Assembly (NCBI GenBank): GCA_021809105.1
Contig: JAKBAM010000009.1
Span: 1 to 64,000, forward strand
Reading direction: 5' to 3'
Length of the DNA: 64,000 nt
Source: Actinomycetes bacterium
Lineage (GTDB): Bacteria > Actinomycetota > Acidimicrobiia > Acidimicrobiales > Palsa-688
The translations under genes and the position numbers were made by a program. Of the stretch, positions 7,836 to 16,240 are shown one piece after another; position 1 is the first letter of the stretch; every line of letters starts with the position of its first letter. The notes under the pieces are model-generated. The model made no database searches. It was not told the DNA's origin and worked only from the letters and a program-made list of their open reading frames with translations.

Positions 7836-8588
7836 ATGAATGCTGACGAGATGTACCGGAGCGTGATGATGGCCGATCCTCCCGCGGAGGAGACTCCCTC
7901 CGACGCAGCCGAGCGGCAATACCGGTTCGGCACCGTCTGGGGTCGGGATGGCCTCAGCATCCGCGACCGACGCTTCGTAACGTTGGCCTGCACCAGCGCA
8001 GACGTCGACGTCGACGCGATGGACGCCCAGGTCTATGCGGCGCTGAAAAGCGGCGACCTCACAATCGGGCAACTCAACGAGCTCACCCTCCATTTCGCCG
8101 TGTACTGCGGCTGGCCGAGAGCATCTCAGCTCGAAGGGTGCGTGCGAGCGCAGTGGCAACGCATCCATGACGAGCAAGGCGAGGCGGCTCCCGCCTTCCC
8201 GCAGCTCGGCGTCGAGGACTTGGGCCCCGCCGACCCAGCTCGACGCGTCGCCGGCGGCGTCCGGTCCTTCGAAGAGATCAACCTCGTCCCGGCGCCTTCC
8301 CAAGACTCGCCCTACTTCTACTCCGGGATCCTTAGCTTCGTGTTCGGCCATCTCTGGCTGCGCCCGGGATTGACCCGCCGCGAGCGCCGCCTTATCACTA
8401 TCGCCTGCGTCGGCGTATCAGACGCGAAGAACCCAATCTGGTCGCACGTGACCTCGGCGCTCGGCTCGGGCGACCTGGCCTATGCCGAGATGGAGGAGGT
8501 AATCCTGCAGTTCAGCGCCTATGCCACCAAGGCGAGGGCCGAGGTGCTCCGTAATGTCGCCGTCCAATGGCAGGAGTCGCACACGTGA
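7836..8588 (+). CDS. carboxymuconolactone decarboxylase-like protein, two domains
   Basis: 250 residues from the ATG at 7836, which has GAGAGGA about 6 bases upstream; the frame is open 156 bases further left but that part is not conserved-looking. Two repeats of the AhpD/CMD helical fold are visible. The first has GLSIRDRRFVTLACTSADVD and ...LTLHFAVYCGWPRA; the second has GLTRRERRLITIACVGVSD and ...VILQFSAYATKARA. The CxxC pair of peroxidase-type AhpD proteins is absent, so the decarboxylase or hydrolase branch is more likely. It is divergent from the P450 at 6469-7668 and probably belongs to the same catabolic block. Confidence 0.8.
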   Translation: MNADEMYRSVMMADPPAEETPSDAAERQYRFGTVWGRDGLSIRDRRFVTLACTSADVDVDAMDAQVYAALKSGDLTIGQLNELTLHFAVYCGWPRASQLEGCVRAQWQRIHDEQGEAAPAFPQLGVEDLGPADPARRVAGGVRSFEEINLVPAPSQDSPYFYSGILSFVFGHLWLRPGLTRRERRLITIACVGVSDAKNPIWSHVTSALGSGDLAYAEMEEVILQFSAYATKARAEVLRNVAVQWQESHT

Positions 8589-8760
8589 GCACCTGTTTGC
8601 TCTCCACAGCATTTCGACCTGTTCGCCGGTGTGCTGATCGATGGGATCACCGGTTTCCTCTCGGCGCCGGCATCAGCCGCGACGGCTTGAAGATCACCGA
8701 CCGACCCGATAACCAGGACGAGCGAGCTGCGCCTGCTCCGAGATGTGGGGCAACTCTCCC

Positions 8761-9390
8761 TTACAGACCGAGCTTCGCGGCCCGCAACTGGGCCGCGGCC
8801 TCGGGCTCGCCGGCGATCTCCACGCGGGCTGCCTCCTGGCGACCGAAGACAAACAGCAGCAGCTCCCCGGGGGCACCCGTCACCGTCACATGGGGTTGGC
8901 CCGGCTTCGCCACTATCTCACCGGCATCCGGGGCTCGCAGGGTCACGCCGACTGGCGATTTGCTCCGCAAGGTTCGCGCCATGAGCTTGACCCTCGACCA
9001 GATGGCGCGCTCGAACTTCGGATCGAGCGGCCGCGGTGCCCATCCCGGTACGGCTCGACGAACGTCCTCGTGATGCACGAAGTATTCGACGGCGTTGATC
9101 TGCTCGTCTACGACGTTCCAACGCAACGGGAAAGGGGGCCCCGTCCGGACAGCCTCGACGAGCTGGGGCCACGTGGAACCGTCGCGCCTGGCGTTTTGGA
9201 CGCTCCTCGTGTGACCGGCTAGGGCTCCGATGACGATTCCCGCGCCAGCGTCGGGACGTCGCTCTCGGACGACGAGGTGGGCGGCAAGATCCCGGGTCGA
9301 CCAGCCTTCGCAGAGAGTGGGGGCGTCTGGACCTACTTCGAGGAACAAGTCGACCAGCGCTTGGCGTTCGGCACGTGCGTAGCTCGACAC
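8761..9390 (-). CDS. TIGR03085-like metal-binding protein (DinB / maleylpyruvate isomerase-like fold)
   Basis: 209 residues from GTG 9390, preceded by AAAGGAG at ideal spacing. The N terminus (YARAERQALVDLFLEVGPDAPTLCEGW) followed by TRDLAAHLVVRERRPDAG matches actinobacterial TIGR03085-type proteins, which share the four-helix DinB/mycothiol-dependent enzyme fold; the His in the AAHLVVRE helix and the pair in VEYFVHHEDVRRA are likely metal ligands. The C-terminal part is a beta domain. Function is not established; related folds use mycothiol. Transcribed away from the envelope-stress cluster on its right. Confidence 0.75.
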   Translation of the reverse strand: MSSYARAERQALVDLFLEVGPDAPTLCEGWSTRDLAAHLVVRERRPDAGAGIVIGALAGHTRSVQNARRDGSTWPQLVEAVRTGPPFPLRWNVVDEQINAVEYFVHHEDVRRAVPGWAPRPLDPKFERAIWSRVKLMARTLRSKSPVGVTLRAPDAGEIVAKPGQPHVTVTGAPGELLLFVFGRQEAARVEIAGEPEAAAQLRAAKLGL

Positions 9391-9480
9391 GGTGCTCCTT
9401 TCAGGGCAGTCTCGACCGTGGAGGATACCGCTCGCCGGAAGTTGGGTATACCTCGTGCGGCTCGCCACAGGAGGCAACAC

Positions 9481-9672
9481 GTGTCCCGAAAGCAGTACGC
9501 GTTCTTGATCGGCCTGCTGTTGGTCTGGGTCGCCTACGACACGGGCTGGGTGGTGCTCGCCGGCGTCGCCGCCGGCCTGATCGGTTTGGGGATCGTCCAG
9601 GTGCTCGAAGGTGACATCGACTTGGGCGAGCTATCCGAACGGTTTCGGTCGAAGGCGTCTCCCAAGCCCTGA
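9481..9672 (+). CDS. small membrane protein at the head of the Asp23 cluster
   Basis: 63 residues from GTG 9481 with GGAGG 6 bases upstream. One or two hydrophobic segments, LIGLLLVWVAYDTGWVVLAG and a second stretch to residue 38, are followed by a short charged cytoplasmic tail. Small DUF2273-like membrane proteins commonly accompany Asp23 genes, but this sequence is too short for a firm family call. It lies 66 bases before the Asp23 gene. Confidence 0.6.
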   Translation: MSRKQYAFLIGLLLVWVAYDTGWVVLAGVAAGLIGLGIVQVLEGDIDLGELSERFRSKASPKP

Positions 9673-9738
9673 GCCGCCGTTCGCCGCCCCGAGCGGCGAC
9701 CTTCCCAGCAAGTCTTACCCCCTCGAAAGGTGATCGCC

Positions 9739-10242
9739 TTGTCCGAAACCTCCGCCCCCACATCTGCTTCGACCCAGGGCGGCTCGGCGCAGCCCGCGGC
9801 CCCGGCTCGCTCCTCCTCGCTAGAGCGTCCGGGTCATGGCGGGGCAGCCCTCCAGACGGACCGGGGCGTGACCACGATCGCGTCGTCGGTGGTGGCCAAG
9901 ATCGCAGGGATGGCGACGCAAGAGATCCCCGGCGTGCAGGGTATGGGTAAGAGCCTGACCCGAACCCTCGGCGCCCTGCGCACCAAGCTGCCCGGAGCTG
10001 GGGCACCGGCCACGACCCAGGGGGTGTCGGTCGAGGTGGGAGAGCGCCAGACGGCGGTGGACATCGATATTGTGGCGTATTACGGGCAGAGCATCGTCGA
10101 GACGGCCAACGCCATCCGTGAGAACGTCATCGAGCGAATTGAAGCTATGACCGGCCTCGAGGTTGTGGAGGTGAACGTCAGTGTGGAGGACCTTTACGTA
10201 GGCTCCGACGACGACGACAGCCAGGGCTCGCGCGTCGAGTGA
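9739..10242 (+). CDS. Asp23/Gls24-family envelope stress protein
   Basis: 167 residues from the TTG at 9739; AAAGG is 9 bases upstream, which suits this start better than the GTG at 9730. After a Ser/Ala/Pro-rich leader of about 35 residues, the Asp23 domain begins (TDRGVTTIASSVVAKIAGMA, QEIPGVQGMG), then GVSVEVGERQTAVDIDIVAYYGQSI and ...IEAMTGLEVVEVNVSVEDLY. Asp23 proteins sit at the membrane through AmaP-type anchors and respond to envelope or alkaline stress. The next gene overlaps by 4 bases (GTGA). Confidence 0.87.
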   Translation: MSETSAPTSASTQGGSAQPAAPARSSSLERPGHGGAALQTDRGVTTIASSVVAKIAGMATQEIPGVQGMGKSLTRTLGALRTKLPGAGAPATTQGVSVEVGERQTAVDIDIVAYYGQSIVETANAIRENVIERIEAMTGLEVVEVNVSVEDLYVGSDDDDSQGSRVE

Positions 10243-10625
10243 GCCCGCTAGAGCCGTCTGGCGCTCCCGCTGCATCTGACCCGCCGGACCGTGGGAGCGC
10301 CCCGATTCTCCTGGGCCGCCGGGGGCAGTTGGCGTCAGCGGTGGCTGATGCAGTCGACGCCGTGCCAGGTGTCCGACGCTCGGGAGGCAGCGGCGTCGAG
10401 ATCGCCACGCAGCATGCCGGCGGGCGCGTCCTCGGTGTGTCGCTCGGCGAGGACAACGTCGAAGTTCACATCGTTGCGGAACGCCTGCCTTTGGCTGGTC
10501 TCGTCGAAGCCGTCCACGTAGCCGGACGTCGAGCACTGGACGGAGCCGGCGACGGACGTCCATTGAAAGTCCACGTCGACGACTTGGATGTCGCCGCCCT
10601 GCCTGGAGCGTTGCGGCGATGGTGA
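10239..10625 (+). CDS. Asp23-like small protein
   Basis: 128 residues, starting at a GTG that overlaps the Asp23 stop. The order VADAVDAVPGVRR, GVEIATQHAGGRVLGVSLGED, VEVHIVAERLPL, LVEAVHVAGRRALD, LKVHVDDLDV follows the strand-helix pattern of a minimal Asp23 domain, including the PGV turn. It is probably a second, divergent Asp23-type subunit. Its end overlaps the next gene by 7 bases, so the cluster is tightly coupled. Confidence 0.65.
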   Translation: MSPLEPSGAPAASDPPDRGSAPILLGRRGQLASAVADAVDAVPGVRRSGGSGVEIATQHAGGRVLGVSLGEDNVEVHIVAERLPLAGLVEAVHVAGRRALDGAGDGRPLKVHVDDLDVAALPGALRRW

Positions 10626-11152
10626 GTCGCCTGGCCAACCGGCTCATGGCCTTCGTCGTCGGGGTGGCACTCGTTGCGGGCGGGGCCCTCGTGGTCCTCG
10701 AGGGTATCTGGACCTGGACCAACTCGGGGTTCGTGTGGATCCCGGGAGACTCGTGGCTTCACTCCTTTGAGACGACGCCGTGGTCAGAGCCGAGGGTGAT
10801 CGCAATCAGCACCGGGGTGGGGATCATCGGGCTCCTCCTGTTGGCCGTGGAGCTGAAACCCCGTCGGCCGAGGACGTTGCCCTACGAGACCGCCGGTCCT
10901 GGCGAGTGGCAGGTGGGTCGCCGCTCCGCTGAGGCCCACGTGTCCCGGCGTCTGGCGCCCGAGGCGCCCACATCCCCGATCAAGGCGCGCCTGCGGCCCG
11001 GTCGACGGACATGGTCCCTGCATGTCAAGGCTCGGGCCGCGGCATCCAGCGTCCCGTCGCTCGAACAGGCGGGTCGAGCGCAGCTCGAGGAGCTGCACGC
11101 ACCAGCTGAGTCGCGAGTGCGTGTCAAAGCGACCGGCGCACCCAAGACCTGA
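10619..11152 (+). CDS. DUF6286-like membrane protein of the Asp23 cluster
   Basis: 177 residues. Two transmembrane segments (about residues 7-30 and 58-80) flank a Trp-rich extracytoplasmic loop (WTWTNSGFVWIP, SWLHSF, TPWSEP), which is the layout of DUF6286 proteins in actinobacterial Asp23 operons. The C-terminal 90 residues are cytoplasmic, basic and contain SLHVKARAAASSVPSLEQAG. Likely a membrane partner or anchor for the Asp23 proteins; that role is inferred from context. An alternative GTG start lies one codon later. Confidence 0.65.
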   Translation: MVSRLANRLMAFVVGVALVAGGALVVLEGIWTWTNSGFVWIPGDSWLHSFETTPWSEPRVIAISTGVGIIGLLLLAVELKPRRPRTLPYETAGPGEWQVGRRSAEAHVSRRLAPEAPTSPIKARLRPGRRTWSLHVKARAAASSVPSLEQAGRAQLEELHAPAESRVRVKATGAPKT

Positions 11153-11164
11153 GATGAGCAAGCG

Positions 11165-11749
11165 ATGAACGATGGGCGCAATCGTCGCCTGCTGGCGGCA
11201 TTCGGGCTACTCCTGGCCGTTGGGGGGGGTCTCTCGGTCTGTTTGGGAGCCGGTGTTTTCGGCTCCGCTCGCTCGGGACGCAGCGTGTTCGACGGCACGG
11301 TCATCCGGTGGTGGAACGAGGGCGGCTGGAAGTCCTTCGCGGTGGTGGTGGCCATCGGTTTGGCAGCGCTCCTGCTCGGCGTGTACCTGGTCGTCTCCCG
11401 GCTTCGAGGGGACGATACGCTACGCCGGATCCCCACGGTGACCTTCGAGCGTCTGGACGGAACCCAGGGGGAGACGACGCTGCGAGCGCCTGCGCTCAGC
11501 CGCGGCATCGAGGCCGACCTGCAATCGATCCCAGAGGTGCAAAAGGCGACGGTAGGGCTGTTCGGAACTTATCCGTCGGTGGAGATGCGCGCGGTCCTCG
11601 AAGTGAGCGATGACATCGACCTGGAGCATCTTCCAGCCCGTGTCGACGAGGCCATTGGACGACTGGAAACCACCATCCGGACCAGGCCCGAACGGGTGTT
11701 CATGACCCTTCGATTCAAGCACACGGGCGGTGATCGCCGGCTGGCTTGA
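11165..11749 (+). CDS. AmaP-like alkaline shock response membrane anchor protein
   Basis: 194 residues. Two transmembrane helices (about 8-30 and 58-80) with a Trp-containing loop (VIRWWNEGGWKSF) are followed by a cytoplasmic domain of about 110 residues with ALSRGIEADLQSIPEVQKA, SVEMRAVLEVSDDIDLEHL and a conserved-looking end. AmaP proteins tether Asp23 to the membrane. It begins 12 bases after the previous gene with a GATGAG-rich ribosome binding region and is the last large gene of the cluster. Confidence 0.7.
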   Translation: MNDGRNRRLLAAFGLLLAVGGGLSVCLGAGVFGSARSGRSVFDGTVIRWWNEGGWKSFAVVVAIGLAALLLGVYLVVSRLRGDDTLRRIPTVTFERLDGTQGETTLRAPALSRGIEADLQSIPEVQKATVGLFGTYPSVEMRAVLEVSDDIDLEHLPARVDEAIGRLETTIRTRPERVFMTLRFKHTGGDRRLA

Positions 11750-11794
11750 TGCGGCCCGACAGGCCACTGCTTGCAGCGCATAGCGTGTAGGTCG

Positions 11795-11971
11795 ATGCCG
11801 AAGGGAACCCAGGTAGTACGCCGGCGGATAGCGGATCTACAGCACGGCGATGACACCATCGACTACGGCCTGGTGACCCATCGCGAGGGACGGAAGGTCT
11901 GGTTCGAGGGGCGCATAGTCACCTTCACCTCCGAAGATGACGAGGTGTTCGTCGAGCAGGCCTCCGGCTAG
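11795..11971 (+). CDS. hypothetical small protein (58 aa)
   Basis: 58 residues from ATG 11795, beginning MPKGTQVVRRRIADLQHGD and ending VFVEQASG; an earlier in-frame start at 11771 is less likely. The sequence is mixed-charge with alternating hydrophobic residues (VWFEGRIVTFTSEDDEVFV), as in a small beta-rich fold. No family recognised. It lies 45 bases after the AmaP-like gene on the same strand, so it may be the last gene of that operon. Confidence 0.5.
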   Translation: MPKGTQVVRRRIADLQHGDDTIDYGLVTHREGRKVWFEGRIVTFTSEDDEVFVEQASG

Positions 11972-12182
11972 CTCAAGCTAGGGGCGAACCGGCCGGCGTC
12001 GGCCGCCAGCGGGGGAGCGCAGCCGAGGCGCGCCGGATCCGCTGACCATGTGGTGCGGCCCTGTCCGTTTCGGCGGTGTTTCGCAGACCTCACACCGGCC
12101 CGTCAGCCCCCGAGGGTTGTTCGTCACGCGCCGTTCGGTCGACTGCCCCATGGACGAAACCTCCATGGCCGTTACTGGAGGC

Positions 12183-13676
12183 ATGACTTCCGCTACAGCG
12201 CCGACTCGAGGCCGATGGATCGAGGACTGGCGTCCCGACGATCCCGAGTTCTGGGAGGGCGTCGGCCACCGCACAGCCCGGAGGAACCTGGGACTCTCGA
12301 TGTTCGCAGAGCACATCGGCTTCGCCATCTGGGTGGTGTGGACCGTCGTGGTGCTCAACCTGGCCGACGTCGGGATCGTGCTGTCGGTCTCGGACCAGTT
12401 CGTGCTCACTCTGCTCCCCAACCTGATCGGCGCGCTGCTGCGGATCCCGTACACCTTCGCGGTGCCCCGGTTCGGGGGCCGGGCCTGGACGACCTTCAGC
12501 GCTGCCCTCCTGCTCGTGCCCGCCCTCCTGCTGGCAGCTCTGGTGCCCAGCCACTGGCTGGCACACCAGGGCCATGCCACTCAGATGTGGGTCCTGGCCC
12601 TCTGCGCGGCGTCGGCTGGCGTGGGCGGTGGCAACTTCGCATCGTCGATGGCCAACATCTCCTTCTTCTATCCAGATCGCAGAAAGGGGTGGGCGCTGGG
12701 CTTGAACGCCGCCGGGGGCAATCTCGGTGTGGCTACCGCCCAGCTCGTCGTCCCGCTCGTAGTCATCATCGGGATCCCAGCCGCTGCGGTGAAGCTACCC
12801 AAGCATCACGTGCACCTGGTCTATGCCGGCCTCCTCTGGATCCCGTTCATTCTCCTGGCCTCGTTCGCCGCCTGGCGCTATATGGACAGCCTCACCCAAG
12901 CCAAGGCTGACACCTCCGCTTATCGGGCAGCTCTGCGACACGGTCACACCTGGGTGCTGTCGTTCCTGTACATCGGTACCTTCGGCTCCTTCATCGGCTT
13001 CTCCTTCGCGTTGCCCCTGGTCATCAAGAACAGCTTCCCGACCTTCCTTGCCGGCCATCCCTTCATCGCTACGTATCTCGCCGGCCTCGGCTTCACCGGG
13101 GCCTTTTTCGGATCGCTCTCCCGCCCGGTGGGCGGCTGGCTCGCCGACCGAGTCGGGGGCGCTCCCGTCACATTGGGAGCGTTTGCCGGCATGGCCGGCT
13201 TCACGGCGGCTGCGCTCCGCGGCGTCGACCACCATGACTTCGCCCTGTTCTTTGCATCGTTCCAGGTGGTCTTCGTCCTTGCCGGGATCGGAAACGGCTC
13301 GATCTACAAGATGATCCCGGCCGTCTTCGCCGACGCTGCCCGAGGAGGGGGCGATAGGAGCCCAGCCGAGGAGGGCGCAGCCATCGAGCACAAAAGGCGG
13401 GCCGCGGCGGTCATCGGGATCGCCGGTGCGATCGGCGCGCTCGGTGGGGTCCTCATCCAGGTGGTGATCCGCCAGGCCAGCCTGCACGTCTCCGCCCTGG
13501 AGGCAGCAGCGAAGACTCCCGCCCAGAGGGCGGTGATCGCTTCGTCTCACTCGGCGTGGTCGGCACCCGCCCTCTGGGCCTTCCTCGTCTCCTACGTCGT
13601 GTTCGCCACCGTGACCTGGGTCGTGTACCTCCGACGTCCGGCCGCGGTCATCGCCACCTCGCCGGTGCCGGCATGA
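12183..13676 (+). CDS. narK: NarK-type nitrate/nitrite transporter (MFS)
   Basis: 497 residues, 12 predicted transmembrane segments. After an N-terminal RWIEDWRPDDPEFWEG segment typical of actinobacterial NarK proteins, the nitrate signature region (SAGVGGGNFASSMANISFF and GLNAAGGNLGVATAQ) and the second half (PVGGWLADRVGG, GIGNGSIYKMIPAVF) are present. It imports nitrate and/or exchanges nitrite for the reductases encoded next. The ATG at 12183 fits the family start but has a poorly spaced GGAGG; ATGs at 12150 and 12165 are alternatives. It overlaps nirB by 4 bases (ATGA), making a transporter-reductase operon. Confidence 0.9.
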   Translation: MTSATAPTRGRWIEDWRPDDPEFWEGVGHRTARRNLGLSMFAEHIGFAIWVVWTVVVLNLADVGIVLSVSDQFVLTLLPNLIGALLRIPYTFAVPRFGGRAWTTFSAALLLVPALLLAALVPSHWLAHQGHATQMWVLALCAASAGVGGGNFASSMANISFFYPDRRKGWALGLNAAGGNLGVATAQLVVPLVVIIGIPAAAVKLPKHHVHLVYAGLLWIPFILLASFAAWRYMDSLTQAKADTSAYRAALRHGHTWVLSFLYIGTFGSFIGFSFALPLVIKNSFPTFLAGHPFIATYLAGLGFTGAFFGSLSRPVGGWLADRVGGAPVTLGAFAGMAGFTAAALRGVDHHDFALFFASFQVVFVLAGIGNGSIYKMIPAVFADAARGGGDRSPAEEGAAIEHKRRAAAVIGIAGAIGALGGVLIQVVIRQASLHVSALEAAAKTPAQRAVIASSHSAWSAPALWAFLVSYVVFATVTWVVYLRRPAAVIATSPVPA

Positions 13677-16240
13677 CCGGTCGACCGGCGCTGCTGGTCG
13701 TCGGCCATGGGATGGTCGCCAACAAGCTGGTCGAATACCTGGTCCGGCGTGGAGGGACGGCTTGCTGGGATGTCGTGATCGTCGGCGAGGAACCACAGGG
13801 CGCCTACGACCGGGTCCACCTCTCCAGCCTTTTCGAGGATGGGCGCGTGGAAGACCTTTGCCTCACTTCCCCGGAGGTAGCCGCCGATCCGGCGGTGACC
13901 GTCCTCTGCGCAGACCGGGTCGCGGTCCTCGATCGTGCCAGCCATGTAGCGGAGACGGTGTCGGGCCTCCGACTGACCTACGACACCGCGGTACTGGCCA
14001 CTGGATCCGTGCCCTTCGTGCCTCCGATACCTGGACGGGACCTGCCCGGGTGCTTCGTCTACCGCACCGTCGACGACGTAGGCGCCATCCGGGCGTGGGC
14101 CGCAGGAAGGGCCCGCGGCGTCGTTGTGGGCGGCGGCCTGCTTGGACTAGAGGCAGCCAACGCCCTGCGATTGTGCGGGCTGGCGATCGACGTCGTCGAG
14201 GTGGCGCCGCGGCTCATGCCCGCCCAGGTCGACGACATCGGAGGCGCACTGCTCCGTCGTCGGATCGAGGACCTCGGCGTCGCGGTGCACACCTCCACCC
14301 GCATCGCTTCTGTCAGCAGCGGCGGAGACGGGGCGGTTGAAGGGGTTGATCTGGTCGCTGCCGGCGATGGTCTGCCGCTCGGACACCTTGCGACCGAGAT
14401 GGTCGTCTTCGCCGCCGGGATCCGCCCTCGCGACGATCTGGCCCGCTCCAGCGGCCTCGAGGTCGGTGAACGCGGGGGTGTCGTCGTCGACGACCAGTGC
14501 CGTACCAGCGACCCCGAGATCTTCGCCATCGGCGAATGCGCTCTGGCAGCGGGTCGTACCCACGGTTTGGTGGCTCCCGGGTACCAAATGGCCAGGGTGG
14601 TTGCGGACACCCTGACAGGGCAAGAGGGCGCTTTTCGCGGCGGCGACACACCGACCAAGCTGAAGTTGCTCGGCGTCGATGTCGCCAGCTTCGGTGACGC
14701 GCACGCCGCGGAGGCCGGCGCCGCAACCATCGTTTTCACCGATCAGGTGGCCATGGTGCACAAGCGGCTCGTGGTGGACCAAGAGGGGCGAATCACAGGC
14801 GGCGTCCTCGTAGGGGATGCATCGGGGTTCGAGGCCATGGTCGCCATGGCGGCTGGTGACGCTCGCACGCCTGACGTTCCCGCCTTGCTGATCGGCCCCG
14901 CTTCTGGGCCGGCCGGCGCAGCAGCTGGTCCGCTAGTCCTGGCCGATACCGCCACCATCTGCTCGTGCGAGAACGTCGCCAAGGGCACCATCAGCGATGC
15001 CATCACGGGATGTGTGGCCGCCTCCGGCAACGCTGACGTGGCCTCGATCAAGGCTGTCACCCGGGCGGGCACAGGCTGCGGGGGGTGCGTGCCTCAGCTA
15101 GCCGACTTGATCCGCTCGGAGCTGGCCGACCACGGCATCGCGATGTCGGACCGCCTCTGTGAGCACTTCCCCCAGTCTCGCCGGGAGCTGTTCGAGCTGG
15201 CGCGGGTGGGAAGGATCGGGAGTTTCTCCGAGCTCATCGCCCACTGGGGCACCGGGGGGGGCTGTGAGGTGTGCAAGCCGACGGCTGCGTCGATCTTCGC
15301 CTCGCTCGCCACCGGGCACATCCTCGATGGCGAGGGCGCCGGCATCCAGGACAGCAACGATCATTTCCTCGCCAACCTGCAGCGCGACGGCACCTACTCG
15401 GTGGTGCCTCGCGTGCCTGGTGGCGAGATAACCCCGGAGAAGCTGATCATTCTGGGTGAGGTCGCTCGTGATCACGGCCTTTACGTGAAGCTCACCGGAG
15501 GTCAACGCATCGATCTGCTCGGCGCTCGCATCGACGCGCTGCCAGCCATCTGGGCCCGGCTGGTCGATGCTGGCTTCGAGTCGGGACACGCATACGGCAA
15601 GGCGGTGCGCACCGTCAAGTCGTGCGTCGGGACGAGCTGGTGCCGCTACGGCGTGCAGGATTCGACGGCCATGGCCATCCAGCTGGAGCTGCGCTACCGC
15701 GGCCTGCGCAGCCCCCACAAGGTAAAGATGGCCGTCTCGGGCTGTGCTCGGGAGTGTGCCGAGGCCCAGAGCAAAGACGTGGGGGTGATCGCGACCGAAC
15801 GGGGCTGGAACCTGTACGTGTGCGGCAATGGCGGCACGCGCCCCCGCCACGCCGACCTCCTCGCGGAAGACCTGGATACCGAGACACTCGTGCGATACGT
15901 AGACCGGTTCTTGATGTTCTATGTGCGCACAGCCGGCCGCCTCCAACGCACCTCCGGATGGCTCGACGCCATGGAAGGCGGCATCGACCACCTGCGCCGG
16001 GTCGTGGTGGAGGACGTCCTCGGTGTCGGGGCCGAGCTGGAGTCCGATATGGACAGGCACGTGGACACGTACCGCTGCGAGTGGACCGAGACCCTCGAAG
16101 ACCCCTTGCGGCTGAGGCGCTTTCGGACCTTCGTCAACTCCGACGCGCCCGACCCCGACATCGTGATGGTGGAGGAGCGTTCGCAGCCTCGTCCGGCACA
16201 CGAGTGGGAGCGCGTCGAGCTGGTGGCGGGACGGCGGTGA
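13673..16240 (+). CDS. nirB: assimilatory nitrite reductase large subunit NirB
   Basis: 855 residues, full length. Order: FAD/NAD(P)H-binding pyridine nucleotide reductase domains (residues 1-410; VVGHGMVANKLVEYL, ATGSVPFVPPIPG, VVGGGLLGLEAANAL, IFAIGEC), BFD-like [2Fe-2S] domain (ICSCENVAKG at about 428 and TGCGGCVPQL at about 469), sulfite/nitrite reductase ferredoxin-like half-domain, then the siroheme/[4Fe-4S] domain with Cx5C (KSCVGTSWC, about 649) and Cx3C (SGCARECAE, about 690). It reduces nitrite to ammonia with six electrons from NAD(P)H. The ATG overlaps the narK stop, and its own stop overlaps the next start (GTGA). The small subunit NirD is not separate here: it appears fused to the next protein. 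Confidence 0.95.
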   Translation: MTGRPALLVVGHGMVANKLVEYLVRRGGTACWDVVIVGEEPQGAYDRVHLSSLFEDGRVEDLCLTSPEVAADPAVTVLCADRVAVLDRASHVAETVSGLRLTYDTAVLATGSVPFVPPIPGRDLPGCFVYRTVDDVGAIRAWAAGRARGVVVGGGLLGLEAANALRLCGLAIDVVEVAPRLMPAQVDDIGGALLRRRIEDLGVAVHTSTRIASVSSGGDGAVEGVDLVAAGDGLPLGHLATEMVVFAAGIRPRDDLARSSGLEVGERGGVVVDDQCRTSDPEIFAIGECALAAGRTHGLVAPGYQMARVVADTLTGQEGAFRGGDTPTKLKLLGVDVASFGDAHAAEAGAATIVFTDQVAMVHKRLVVDQEGRITGGVLVGDASGFEAMVAMAAGDARTPDVPALLIGPASGPAGAAAGPLVLADTATICSCENVAKGTISDAITGCVAASGNADVASIKAVTRAGTGCGGCVPQLADLIRSELADHGIAMSDRLCEHFPQSRRELFELARVGRIGSFSELIAHWGTGGGCEVCKPTAASIFASLATGHILDGEGAGIQDSNDHFLANLQRDGTYSVVPRVPGGEITPEKLIILGEVARDHGLYVKLTGGQRIDLLGARIDALPAIWARLVDAGFESGHAYGKAVRTVKSCVGTSWCRYGVQDSTAMAIQLELRYRGLRSPHKVKMAVSGCARECAEAQSKDVGVIATERGWNLYVCGNGGTRPRHADLLAEDLDTETLVRYVDRFLMFYVRTAGRLQRTSGWLDAMEGGIDHLRRVVVEDVLGVGAELESDMDRHVDTYRCEWTETLEDPLRLRRFRTFVNSDAPDPDIVMVEERSQPRPAHEWERVELVAGRR

